A stretch of DNA of 64,000 bases from Pelargonium x hortorum. Taxonomy: Eukaryota > Streptophyta > Magnoliopsida > Geraniales > Geraniaceae. Location: assembly GCA_036897525.1 (NCBI GenBank), contig JAYMTJ010000031.1:1-64000 (forward strand). The letters are read 5' to 3'. Shown here in pieces: positions 48,800-61,695 of the stretch. Every line of letters begins with the position of its first letter. The stretch's first letter is position 1. The notes beneath the pieces were generated by a model. The model was given only the letters and a program-made list of their open reading frames with translations. It did not search any database and was not told the DNA's origin. A program made the translations under genes and the position numbers.

Positions 48800-50769
48800 C
48801 AATAGGTCTTGTAGGCCTGCAGATAGAGAGTATAACAAAGTAAGTAAGCGCAAGGTGAGGAATTTCCCCTTCGTATGAAGTGCTCTTTTTCCCTTTCAAA
48901 ATCGAAAGAAATCTAGTAGGACTCTACTTTATAAACCCTATAGTACACGAATTGAAAAGAAGCCCTGATCAATCATTTTGATGTTTTATGACACAAAACC
49001 CCGGAAATACTACTCCCCTAAAGGGGCATCGCCTAGAATCTCGAATTTCTTTAGAACTCTACCTCGGCTTTAATCCGAGTTTTAAGATTGCATTTGTTCA
49101 AATTTCAAATTAGAGAAGTAAAGCAGCTATATTAGAGAAAATCCTCCCGTTTTGCCATTTAAGACAAAATCCTAGGGCCCTTAATACTATACAAAGAAAA
49201 AACTTATTAGAGCAAGTATACGCACGCAAAGGATACCCTTCATTAATATTCCATACTGAGGACTACTATAACGGATTAAAAAAACAACATATATTATGCG
49301 CTTTAGGAAATAAGAAAAACGTATTTCAGAAATAAGGGGGGACAGGTAAAGCTTTTATGTCTTAACAGCTCTCTATAATATAAGCGGGAGAGATCTAAGG
49401 TCTACACACTCAAAGGTCGGGTACATATCAATTCGAGAGTAGTCTAAATTTTTGAGTCTTCCTGTTTTTGGAATATAAAGATGACAGGTAGACAGCACTT
49501 ATTAGGATACCGAGATTTATTATTAAAGATTAAAGTAAAGCTCGAGCTGTGTAAAATAGCTTTTTTTTAATGAATGGATTTTGGGATAGAAATCTGAAAT
49601 AGCTCGGATTCTGAATATAACAAAACTGAATTTCTCGGCTTACTACTCTATAGGCATCTGTATGAATAATAGGTCAGGTTACGGAAATCACTTAATTAAT
49701 ATACAAAAGATTCATTATTCAGCTTTGAAACACTTCGGCCCTCTTTTGTTAATTTATTATCTGGTAACATTTATACTTTTTTAAAAGAAGAATGCATAGG
49801 CTCAAAGTATCCTTTTAGGTTTTCAATAGAGAAGTCAATTCTTAGCTTAGTAAAACTTGTATTCGTAGCTATAATAAAAAAGAACCTTCGATTTAAATTG
49901 CGAAAAGTTAACAACCCCTTTTTCTATATCCTAGAGCCTGGCTTTTTCTAGAAAGTCTTCCTAATATAGCATTCCAAAAGCGGATAAATGCTTATAATCT
50001 ACTTAGCTTGACTCATAAATATGGATTTGCCTTGGATTTAAGATCGAAATTAGAAAGTTTATACAAAACAAAGGAGTCCTAGTGAAGATGCTTAATGTCA
50101 AGAACCTTGCATTTCGTTTAGAGAACCTTGAAATGAGATATCAACAGCCCCGCTGCAGTCTAGAACTGAGTAACTATTAGGCTTCCCAATAGTTAGGGAA
50201 AGGTTAGAGGAAATTGAGTCCCAGCCTTTTTTATTTTAAGAAACCTTTTTCTATTTATATACTTTAGGCTCCCTTGTATAGCAAATAGCTAATGAACTCG
50301 ATTAGTATAGTATCAAAAGTTGTAAATCCCTAACTCTTCCCAATATAGTAACAACAGTTAAGGTTTTCATTTAGTAAGGAGTCTCTAGAGAGCTCTACCA
50401 CGCAGATAACTCTGGGCAAGCTAGGTCTTATATGGGCATTTCCCTTATGGCTGGTTCCTTTATTGCTTCATTCTACTTTTATTGAAACAGCGTAACTAAA
50501 AAATTTTATAGTAAAAGGGTTTTTAGAACTATCAAGATTCTTGGGGTTTGGTAATAGCATTTCAACAGGTCTACCTAATAAGAAAAAGATACAAACCTCG
50601 TTATAGTAATAGGGAAATTAATACACTCGTTAGTCCTAAACGGGGAACCTTGTCCTTTTTTATTTATAGGTGCTTGCTCACAACGAATTACTTTCCCCAT
50701 TATTAGACCTGGAATTTAGACTTTTATATAACAAACACTCAAAAAAGTTAACAACAGAGCCTGAGAGCT

Positions 50770-50791
50770 TAATTTCTCTATAATTTCTCTA
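50770..50791 (+). repeat. Perfect 11-bp tandem duplication
   Basis: TAATTTCTCTA occurs twice head to tail. Confidence 0.85.
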
Positions 50792-50949
50792 AATGATTTC
50801 TTTTTTCATTCTATTATTCTATATGGAATGGATATGGATGGATAAAAAAAGAAGAAAGAAACCGAATCCCTAGGAGATTAGGATCACTCCCTCTGGTGGC
50901 AAAGGCATTAGGAACCAAGAATTGAATTCCTTTCTATTTTTTAATGTAT

Positions 50950-50966
50950 GTAAGGTAAGGTAAGGT
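50950..50966 (+). repeat. Pentanucleotide run (GTAAG)n
   Basis: Three units of GTAAG plus two further bases run head to tail, only about 160 bases after the 11-bp duplication at 50770. Confidence 0.8.
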
Positions 50967-53900
50967 GTAAAATAAATGAATTGCTTTCAAAGTAATATCC
51001 CCGTATAAAAGGGATTAGTATGACAGCTGTTAAGGTTGGTAAAAGCTACTCTTGTTTGTGTTGTCAAATATTAGATTATATATAACGAAATCTCAGCAGT
51101 TTCGAGTATTGAAATACATTAATTAGAACTTATTTAGAACTTCCTACTGCATCGTAGTTTTTGTTTTATAAAAGGAAAAATAGCCTATTCGCTTGTATAG
51201 AAATTTCGTTATATCTCGTATTCTTTTACTTAGTACATTCGATTAATAACAAAATGAAAATGAGTCCGTCAGATTAATAGGTATTGTCAAGGGTTCGATC
51301 CATAAGAAGCTTCTCTGTCAGTCATATAGCTGCAAACCTGTATCCTTTTAAAATTAGGTATTACCCCTATTCTATTTTGCAATTACAAAGGGCACTTACT
51401 ACCTAGAAACCCTCTCGTGAAGGCCGGAAAGTAGGTACCCCACTTTTAGATACTCTTTGAAAATCGCTTGGTTTCATTTTGGAGGTATAGCATATTATGA
51501 TATTTACCTTTCTTTAGTTTCCTTTTTCTAAACAAAATCATAATAAAGAAAGTATGGCTTATAACTTATAAAAACATAACGCAAAACCGATTTACTGCGT
51601 GGATTCTGTTCAAAGAGATTATGCCCTATCATTACAAGTCTTTACTATTTCAATAGCTTACATTACATAAGCACCTCAGTTTGAGGAATCCTCGTCTAGA
51701 AGCTTTACTTTTGAGTTCACACGTAAATTAATCTTAACTCTCAGGACTCCTACTCAAATTTCTTTGATTAGAGAATGGCAAGGGCAAACAAGACCTGGTA
51801 AGTAACTGAGTTTTATGAAAGTTTATTGTTCAGTAGTATAAAGTTAATCATGAGCTGGACTTCCTTAGTATTATCGGAAAAGTTATATACGCAATTGGAA
51901 GCCTTTTGCATAAACCCACCTTAAAGAATTTAATTAAACAGGTAACCCCGAAAGAGATACATTGAAAGTAAATGAAGAGCCTCTAAAAAACCCAAGATTT
52001 CAAAAACTATCAAGGATACTCTTAGCCTAAAAAGGGATACCCATACTAAAAAGACAAAAGGTATACATACTATAAAGGACCCCGCTAGACAACCACTCAA
52101 AACTTTCTTAGAAAAAAGTGACTTGGAATACTTTCAAAGGGTGACTTCCCTTTTTCATACTAGAACACTATCTTAATAACAAAAGAAATCCTTAATGCAA
52201 GAGTACCCTCTTTATTTAGAGCACCGCTCGCAGAAACCCGACTTTAATTTAAGTATAAAAATATGTTACACAAAAATGCAGACAATAAGAGACTACAAAA
52301 CAACAAATAGTGCAAATAGAGCCTTTATCATAAGGAATACAATTTCAGTAAAGTGTTTAGAAGGGCTGTACCCGGATATTCTATTATGTATTATACAAGA
52401 AGCTGCCGTCATAAGTGGGTTCCAAAAAAGTCTATTCTTTTCTTAGTACAATCCTTATTATAACCCCCTTTCATGCAAAATTCTGATAAAAAAGGGGGGC
52501 TACACAAACAAGTATAAATTTCTTTTAAACCAAATAAATAATAGGAAGGACACGTAGCCAGAAAGAAATTATTATTATTTCATTTGAAAACTCCTTGTAT
52601 GTAAAAGAGGGGGAGGTCAAATCTCTTGCATAGTTAGCAAATATTTAAAGTGAATAGTCTTGGGAATTCCTGTACAGGGCATTATTACAGATAGGAGGTA
52701 ACTTCATTAATTAGCACCTTGGTGCAAAGCTTAACTATATTTTTATAATATTTGACTCTTTAATTATACGGATTTGGGAATTGTTGTAATTACTGATGTA
52801 AGAGACTTCTGTTCAAGTTTTCGTTTTGGCATACCTGGATTTCTAAGCAGGTTCGCTTTATATATATAAATAGGAATGGTTAGTACTTTTTATATTTTTG
52901 TTTTCCACTTTTTCTAGGTTACTTAGTTTTTTGATACAGTCATAGCCCGCCCAGAAGAGACTTTTATACATTTTATACCTATCATAGGATAAGCCCTAGA
53001 GGATCAAGGATATTATTCTACAACTCCAAGCCAAGAGATAACAATACCTTGAAAAAAAAACATTATCTAACTTATAAAGAAAGGTAAAGATATTTTAATT
53101 CAATCAGCTACCCATTTACAAAGCAGTTCTACTATTATTAAAATTCTAAGCATAGTAAGTCCAGTCCAGTAGCTAATCTATCAGGATATTCTAATTCGCT
53201 TTGTCCAAGGCTTTACCTTTGAAGGAATTTACACAAGTCCTGTATGCAATTTTAAGGAGTCCTTTTTTTAATTTAAAAGAAAACTCAAACATAGAAACTC
53301 CTGTCTTTATATATTATATGTAGTAACTTCCTTTTACAGCCGAAGCAACAAAAAACAGTAGTTAACTGGATTTATGGGTATGCTGTATGTAAGTCATTTA
53401 AGGATAAAATATGAAGAGTTAAATAGCCTTAATATGTTTTACTGAGAAAGATATACGTTTCAAAAGGAATACCAAAAGACTCATTGAGCTAGCTTTCTCC
53501 TTACTATTATTACAAACTTAGCTAACTAACCCTTTATTCAGAATCAGGACTATAATTACTACCCCCTATTTACAACGGATAAAATTTCTTATTAAACTTC
53601 AGTTAAGACTTTTGACGGGGTGTATTAGAATCCAGTATTTAAGTAGTAGTACATAAAGAAAGGAGGTATACTGATTTTCTGCGAGATTCTTATTTAACTA
53701 ACGAAGAAAATGAATAGTGTTTAGAATCTTGACAAAGACTAAGTTACAACCAGGTTTTCGTGAATATCTAATGGGGGAATGTTCCCCGGTTAACTTACCC
53801 AGCCTAGAAAACCTCGAATTACTTATCGATTTTTAGAAATTCTGAATATCTATGATAGCGCCCCTACTTTTGTTTAACTTTAGAACCTAGCGCACAAGAA

Positions 53901-55376
53901 GAGTGCTAGCAAGCCAAGTAAATACTTTCTACTATGCTATATAAACCTTATTCTTTTTGGTTTAACGAAAAAACGTTTACAATTCAGAAGTAAAGGCATA
54001 GCTAAGCTTGTTTTTTTTAATGAATAAAGAGTGCGCCGAGGATATAGTAAAAGTCCCAATTTCAGGATACCTTGGAATAAGAGTCCTTTTATACCAGGAT
54101 TCTGTATTCTAGTTCTTGATATAAAAGGGGGTAGAAGTTCTGGAATCTTTAAGCTAAAGGGGAGTACCTTACTATTATCATATGAAAAAAAAAGTAGTGG
54201 TTATCCCCTCACAAAGAAGTTTAGAGAAAGCTAACTCAATAACTAGTGAATCTTTTGGCAAAGATCAAAAAATACTAGTGCTTACTCAAAAAAAGGGTTT
54301 TTATGATCTATACGAATATGAAGTTATAGTCAAGTTTTCATTATCATTGCAAAATATCCTTCCTTGATACCTAAAAAAAGGATTACATTAGTAAAGCTAG
54401 TACTCTTCTATCGTTCAAATAGCATGGAAAGCTTGGGTTAAGTGTATTTTAATATGAGGAAGACAATGAATCTTAATAGGTACTCAAAATCAGACAGGCA
54501 ACACTCTTCTTAGTGAGTAACTGGTGGAAGCACAACTTCTTCTTGAGAAGAAGCCTAACTCTTCTAAACCTCTGTAAGCAGAACCGGTCTAATTGGTATT
54601 TTGTAGTCTTGCTAATGTTCTTGCCGGTAAAAAATGCTAATCCTTGTAAAGCTAGGTACAGCTACATAAACTGATAAAGATAGAAACCCTTGTTTTAGAA
54701 ATAAAGGACTCAATAACTAGGAACAGGCAAGTTACTTTGTGTTGCTTTACCTCTGTCAACTCAAGATAGGTCTGTAGGGAAAGCCAAGTCAATTTGTTTC
54801 TGGTAAAGACATGATGGTAGATAGAACTTAAAGGCAGGCAAGCTTGAAGGTCAATCTCTAATCTAATGGGATAGCAGGAAGGTCCTTGTAAGCGATCATC
54901 TGTTTAAGCAGGATAAGAAGAATTATAAGAAAACTGCGATTTTCTTTTCTTGAGGGACTGTTTAGGAGTTTGAGGAAATTCTGGTTATACTAATTGAGGT
55001 AAGGTAATGCTGTCCTTGCTTGGTGGAGTTAAGGGAAGTCCAAAGCCTGTGTATTAGAGTCTATTCCTTAATAAATTTCAATTCTACAGGTACAGGGTTT
55101 ATGAAGGAGTGAGAATTCCATGTTTAGTTCTATTCTTGGTTTTGAGATTCCTGAGTTATATCTAGCCAGTAGCAAGAACTCCTGTAAGTTACCCTATTCC
55201 TATAATAGAATGATGAAGGATAAAGAAAAATTGCTTAGAACAAGTTTACCTTTTATTAAATAAAACATTTCGCATTAACAAGTAAGGGGTTCTCAAAAGA
55301 ATATCTACACATAAAAAGAGTATTCTTAAGGTCAGCTGCATTATTTGCTGCAGTTAAGATTAACACTTTCACTTTC

Positions 55377-55389
55377 GTAGGGTAGAGCA
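55377..55389 (+). repeat. D-arm-like 13-mer, copy 2
   Basis: This is an exact copy of 47813-47825. The sequence after it does not resemble a tRNA anticodon or T arm. Confidence 0.45.
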
Positions 55390-56511
55390 CTAATTTCTAA
55401 AAGAGAGACTCTAATCGGCAGGGTTTACCCATCTTTCTCTTTGATGACTAAAGAAAGACTTAACCAGCTCTATATATTTATATAAGACCCCGTCCACCTC
55501 AAAAGGAAGTCCTTATTTTATCTACGAATTTGCACCGAACTTAAGAACTAAATGCCTGATTGACCACATCCGTAATCAACGATGTTGACTAATACGCCTT
55601 TTTTTTAGAAGGGTACACGGCTATGGACTCCGGTGTTTAGTACTCGGCTAGAGAATTGACTTACGTAAGTAGAGAGTTATCCCCGGCTCATTTATAGACT
55701 TCCTTTTCTTTACGACTTCCTAACTAACGAGTGTTCCAGATTTAACCTAACCCCCTTGTCTATAGCTAATAAACCAAAACAAAAGTAGTATACAAACGGC
55801 CAATTTAGCAGGTTGATTATAGCCAATCATAAAAGGACCTCCATATAAGTAACCCGTAAAAAATTGAGGAATCCGCGTAAACTACAATAAATAATAAATT
55901 AAGTCTAAATTGTGACGAGAATTTCCTAGGATTTGCTATTACAACACAACTAGAATATACAAAAAAAAGCTTACTCCCCTGTTTTCGAATTTCACCCGGG
56001 TTTAATCAGAATCAGAGCAGAGGAAGTGATATGCATTTTTTTATTTGAATACTCGATTAATCCCAGACCCAGAGTCAAAAAGGCTTAAAATAAAAAGACA
56101 AACCGAACAGACCAAGTCCCCGAAAGAACCTTGTATCCCACAAGAATTGAGAATGAAAGACCGTCTCAGGATTCTTATACACTTGTTGTTTGCTACGTAT
56201 TAGCTAGTCGTTTGGAACCCGGGGATTTCTCGCTGCCTTGTAAAAGGAAAAGGTGAAAATTACAGAGCGACTTCCTAGAACTTAGGGCTTAAGTTTTTTA
56301 TAAAACTTTTCTCGTCAGGAAGACAACACAAAAGGCGAGTATCCAGTCCAGTATAAAGTATAATCTCCACTAAAAACTGAATTAGGAACCCCTTCGTTCT
56401 TAAACTTGAGTTTAATTGTCGGGGTCTGCCTTACTCTACATTTACACTTCTCTTTTGGATTGTATTTATGCACTAGGGTAGTTGTTATATAGGAATACCC
56501 TTTACCTTTAA

Positions 56512-56582
56512 GTACTTTTAGTTCAGCTCGGTAGAACTTGGAGCTCCACCGGATGCCGTAAGTTCAATTCTTACAGAGTGCA
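56512..56582 (+). tRNA. trnW: trnW(CCA)-like tRNA, stems paired but anticodon arm damaged
   Basis: The sequence closely resembles the plastid-type tRNA-Trp gene that land-plant mitochondria often carry. The block around TTAGTTCAG, the D loop with CGGTA, the closing GAAC and the end of the T arm into ACAGAG all match. The acceptor stem (56512-56518 with 56575-56581) can form all seven pairs, two of them G-T. The D stem GTTC/GAAC (56521-56524 with 56534-56537) is perfect, and the T stem GTAAG/CTTAC (56558-56562 with 56570-56574) is perfect around a TTCAATT loop. Counting from the 5' side, the anticodon loop falls on CTCCACC, so CCA sits at 34-36 with T33 before it. The opposite stem strand does not pair, however, and the stretch between the D and T stems is about three bases shorter than usual. 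Several acceptor and T-stem bases differ from the form I remember in ways that keep pairing. It may be a fast-evolving working gene, or a recent pseudogene that lost its anticodon stem. The identity as a trnW derivative is much firmer than its function. Confidence 0.7.
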
Positions 56583-57186
56583 ATACAACCAAAACACACT
56601 ATACTTTGTCATTTTTATCAAGAAGAATTTAATACTAGGGAAGTCCTTGTCTCTTGGTTGATTCAGAATCCTTACTACTATATTAGATTTATGAGTCAGA
56701 ATACGTGTATTGGGTTTTTCTTTTACTCGTATAAAATAGTATTTGACTTTTGGCTCTAATGGAGCATAAAAACTTGTACAAAGTGTCGGGTAGCCCTTTA
56801 AATAAAAAAACGAAAAGGACAAGCTACAACACGGATCCCCTTAATTGCAATTTAGTTAGCAGTATAGAGGATAGAGGACAAAGTTGTATTAAAAAGAGAA
56901 TTCTATAGTTATAGTCAATAACTAGAATAGGAATACGCAAAGACGTTAGGTATATTGAAATTCTGGAAGCAGAGCTCTCTATAGGTTGAGCTCAAATTTT
57001 TATTATTGGGTAGTTTTCCACAAGACCCAAGCATTTCGTAGAAGGTGTACCCCTTTTTTATTTGTATTTGCGATTTTTTTTCATTTCGGTTGTCTGTAAA
57101 ATTAAGGTTAAGGTAGGGTTACCGGGAATCCACTTATCTATAAAAGAGTTGGGAGCCGGTCCCTTATTTGTGGAATTGCTTACTAG

Positions 57187-57202
57187 TTATGCTGCAGCAT
57201 AA
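57187..57202. repeat. Perfect 16-bp palindrome
   Basis: TTATGCTGCAGCATAA reads the same on both strands. About one such palindrome is expected by chance in a window of this size, so no function is implied. Confidence 0.6.
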
Positions 57203-60200
57203 GGGAGAAATAAGGCAAAGAAATTCATGCATCAAGGAAGGGGGCTCTATGTAGTAAAACTAAAGTACAGAGTGCACGGATCGGATCAGAAGGAAACAAT
57301 TGGGGGATTCAGAGCTAATTACAACCTCGAATTAAATTATTAGAGAAAACTTCTGTGTTTGTCAACAATATCCCGTATCAGGACGCTAGGAAATAAAATA
57401 ATGCGAATCCTATAAAAATAACCAACCAGTCTCTCTTGACTTGAGTCTTTTACTTGAAGGAAAGTCAGAAGAATTGTTTGAATAACTACTCGAGCTATTT
57501 TACACTCAATAACTGGAAAATCCATAGATACTGAAGCCCTATTTCAAGTAGTTGGTTACACGAACTTCACGGTTGCGAGTTCTTTACTAATAAATTTAGG
57601 AAAAAAAGCCCCAGGCAACTCCTACAAGAAAAAACCATCCTAATAGCAGCCGGATCAATTGTTAGGAAGCTATTTGTTTCAAAGTTTATGGGGGTAGGTG
57701 TAATTCCCTTAGACCCCGCAAGGGAAGCTTCTAATTCTTCTTTGTGAGGACAGGGATCCCTTCAAAAGAGAAAATTCTAGAGATTTTTTAATATAATATT
57801 GATACAAAAGAGTCTAATAGAAGCTTTCTACTAGGCAACGGAAACTGCACAAGTTAACTCACCATTTTGAACTGCTCTATTTTAAAGAAATTCTTCTGCT
57901 CAATAAGTACCCAATTATGAACGCCTTAACTTGCATCTTATTCAGACTTTGTCCTAACTTTTACCTATATTTCTAGAATCCAGTACTCTCGCGGTCTCCT
58001 GCTTTTATTATGTAGCTGGCACCTTAAAATGTTATCTGTAAGGCTTGCCTATGTAAATCTCTAATCTAGGGTTTCTTGGCTATGCCTGGCATTTAGCTCT
58101 TGTTAAGTTATATTTCTTTTGTTACATACTTTTGATTTTACTAGAGTTACCTTGTTTTTTTTATATCTTATTGTAGAGCATAGCTTTCAGCATATGTCTC
58201 TTTTATTAATCCAATACATGGAGTTTTCTTACGGAAGAGCCTAAAGCACACAACCTTATATACATATGCTTGTAGTTTCTGTTTCTAAGGGACCTCCTAA
58301 AAATTAATACAACTAACTACCAGAGCCCTAGATCTTTACTGAGAAGAAAAAATAAGTAGTTTATAGAAAGTCTTAGAAGTTCAAAAATATGTTTATCTCT
58401 ATGTTGTTTGAGTTAACATACTTTGTGAAGGTAAGTTAAAAAAAAAAAGTGGAGATTAATCCAGGTTTACTGGTGGAACCTTTTAGTTGCGCTTATACAC
58501 CATACACCGATTTGGCCTTTCTTTTTTCTTTTTCAAGTTATAAACGATAGATTCCAAACAAAATAGATTAAAGGTATATCTCCTTTCGGTAATAAATAAG
58601 ACAGGCTATAACTCGGGGTTTAAGCATTTGGAGAGTTTTTTTGATAAGCTGAAAATGTTTTGGTATGGCTCGGTTTCTGTCGATGTCAGATAATTTTATA
58701 AAAAGGTTATAGTCAAAGGAATCCTTATAGGTCCCGCAATTTTTCTTTTAGTTAGATAGTGGAAGCTGTATAGTAAAAGAATGCCTTAATAGTTTGTTTA
58801 TCCAGATATACAAAAAGTATGTGGTAGCCTCAGAGTCTGAATCTGTCAATCTAAACTCTTGGTTAGAATCTTGTTACTGTAATCTCAAACCTAGCCAGCT
58901 GGAGCGGAGTTTAAAAAAGCAAATTGAGTATCTTGCTGCAAAAAGAAAGGGTTCAAAAACATCCAATCCAAAACTGTCAATCGATCCGGGCTTTTTTTTT
59001 CAGGTAATTTATTATTAATGTTGCCTTTTAGTTAGTTGTTCTATTCCTTGGTTCAGTACAAACACAAAAGTATTGGCCAAGATTCTCTCTCTATATTCAT
59101 ATTCAATATTCTGTTATTAGACTCCTTTACTAAGAATAGAATCCGTTTCTTAAACTCCTTAGCCATTCGAACAATTGGTTAGAACAACACAACAAAGGAA
59201 AGGGCACTGTTCAGTTAAAACGGTTATAGCAGGCATTTAGAGTATTTCAATTGACCGTGAACTGGAGTGAGTGGATTACAGCAAAACCGAAAGTACACAA
59301 GTTCAGGAAATTCATAAGTTGACAAAAGCAATAGAGTTTCTCTGCCATCAAACAAGAGATTGTATCTGGTGTACCTATAATCCCTTAGAGCAAGCCTTTC
59401 CTTTTAAAGCTACAATTTCTTAAAAAACAAGGAGTCTCTTTAAAAGAGCAAGTGTTTCACTTCCGAATTCTGTTAAGTTAACAAGAAGCTTAATGTTCGT
59501 GGCCAAAAGCCTCCCTTTTAAACAAAAAAGAAAGCCTAAGGAGTCTTTTGACTAAAATCTTGTTTATCAATTTCAATTAAAGCAATTATAAGGGTATTGA
59601 GAAAGAGAACTTACTTTTTTTTATTTGACTGTCATACTCTTTGAATTCTGCAATAAAGCTAAATCTGTTAATTCGAAAGTTAGGGGTTGCTATAATTAAG
59701 ATATTAGACATAAGCTACACTCGTCCTTACGAGCGCTTAAAAATCTTTCTCAGGATGTGACATTAACCTCTTCGGAACCAAAAACCTTAAAAAAATTGTG
59801 TACAAAGTCCTGACCTTTCTGAATCCTTGCGGGATTGGTTGTTAAAACTAGTAAGCTCGAATAAAAAGCAATTTACAGAGTAAGCGTAAGGGGTTTTGTG
59901 GCGGCGAGTGCAATTCGGGTATATGGGTTCCCTTTTTTTTTTCTTAATTATCTAAGACCGGTTTACTGCTTAGTTGCCGCAAAAAAGGATATGAAATATA
60001 ATACAGAGTGACACTAAACTAAAATCGAAATTCTAGAACTCCCCCTTTAGAAGCCGCTTTCTGCTCTGACTTTTGGGTATTTATACAGGCTTTTGACTAG
60101 ACAAAATGCACACTTTTTGAGCAATCCTTATTATTACAGTATAGCGAGTGGCCGGTTAATTCTACTAACTTAGGAGTTGCGTACCTTAGATTTTGTACAT

Positions 60201-61625
60201 ATATACATGTATAAATTACTAAAGTAAGGAGAATCCTGTTTTGAAGGTTCTAAATCACCCTATATAAGATAAGCTCTAAACATTAGAAATTCACAGGTAA
60301 AGCTTCTTGATCTTAAGAACTAAAGTGAGTCAAGTCAAGTAGAATATATGCAATATAAGATACTAAACAATTAGAGAGCCCTTAACTAGGCTGTGAAGAC
60401 TCTTTTTTGTATGTTATTACGATATCTAAAGATCCAATTCATTTTGAATCTATGCTTCCGTGAGCTCGAATCTTATTAATACATTAAGCATCTCCTACTT
60501 TTCTTTAACTAATAAAGTTAAGGTTTTTGCAAGGCTGAGCTCTTGTTAATTCACAGGTATCTGGATCCCGAGTAGATATATTTTTCAAGAATTTATTGAG
60601 TAATAAATTTGAAAGAGTTTCTTAGCCGATATCTGATATTTAAAGCATGCCTAGGTAGAGTTTAACTAACAAGGGGAATCCTTAATTATATTACATTGAA
60701 TTTTATTAATATTATACTCGAGTTATAATATGAGGGTTACAATCATAATAGTAAATTAGTCTAAAAATTCTAACATTACTTCACCAGCAGCCAATTACGA
60801 CAACTTATGGGTTCACTTCGGCGCTCTCAGTGCCCTTCCTTTTCTTTGGAATACTGGAGCCTAATGCTAATTACTTTACTAGTTATGTCTCTTCTTAAGT
60901 TTGAAATTTAACGAAATTCCAGAATCTTATTAACTAATATCTCAATAAAATGAAGTCTTAGGATATCCAAATTTTAAAGTCCTCTTTTATGGGTTCGAAC
61001 AACTCTTATAAAATAAGCGGGTCCTTGTTTATATCCTAGAGGTTTCCACTATAAAGAGAACCACTTAATAATTACTCTAGGGCCCACATAAAGTTCCAGC
61101 TTCACAGTACTTTTCGAAAGGGTTTCTTGTTTCTACAAGGATTTAGCCTTTTCTTTTAAACTTCAATAGAAATTAGGCCTTTGTATGAATTTTTTTTACC
61201 CCTTTTAAGTCACACGGGAAATCTAATCTATAGCATCAATCAGTACTCCACCTTACGATACTTATAGATCTCGGTCACTTTACAGAATTTTCCGAGTATC
61301 CTATTGAATCTATTGCTAGAATATGCTATCTTAACAACGTATCTAAATTAAAGCTGCCAAGTTCCATCCAATTAAAGTTAGTAAGTTACAAGGAGCTGTT
61401 AAAAGGGGGACTTTGTGTTTTCTGTACCTCTTATCTTACAAGACCTAGAAATTAATAAGTAAAGTAATTAAGTTTTAATGTAATGATTGAAAGTCAGTCT
61501 TGACTATAAATGTGTAATATCTAAAAGTATCCCTCATTATTCCCGAATTTCTTAGTAAAGCTGGTATGTAGCTTAAAAGGTAAGGGTATTACCAAGATAC
61601 CGAGTATTATATAGCTCCTAGCAGA

Positions 61626-61695
61626 GCAGGTATAGCCCATAAGAAAGTTATAGATGTGGGTATGAGTAAGAAACATATGATGCAGAGTCTAGCTA
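61626..61695 (+). repeat. Two-block dispersed repeat, copy 2
   Basis: This is the partner of 48741-48799, with both exact blocks in the same order and a spacer about 11 bases longer. The spacer shares AAGAAA and AGTAAG-like strings with copy 1 but is otherwise diverged. Confidence 0.5.

Larger units (their letters stand above)
44326..56511. other. Long gene-free spacer with a fourth higher-GC island
   Basis: No gene is recognised in 12 kb. Frames of 83-90 codons at 45121 (+), 45970 (+), 46934 (-) and 52195 (+) are the longest here. The 46934 frame is rich in charged residues but starts with TTG and has no known relatives that I can name. Bases 54400-55200 form an island (the line at 54841 counts 45% GC). 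Perfect microduplications lie at 50770-50791 and 50950-50966. Confidence 0.5.

Noticed and set aside
51281-51310. AAGGGTTCGATCC, like a T arm
   Set aside because: The stem does not pair and no tRNA body lies upstream.
58794-59018. 74-codon frame with charged residues
   Set aside because: TTG start, no recognised domain, and an A-rich middle explains the lysines.
60408-60480. T arm GTGAG/CTTAT with a possible bulged acceptor
   Set aside because: The T stem relies on two wobble pairs, the D loop lacks GG and the acceptor needs a bulge. Chance is more likely.
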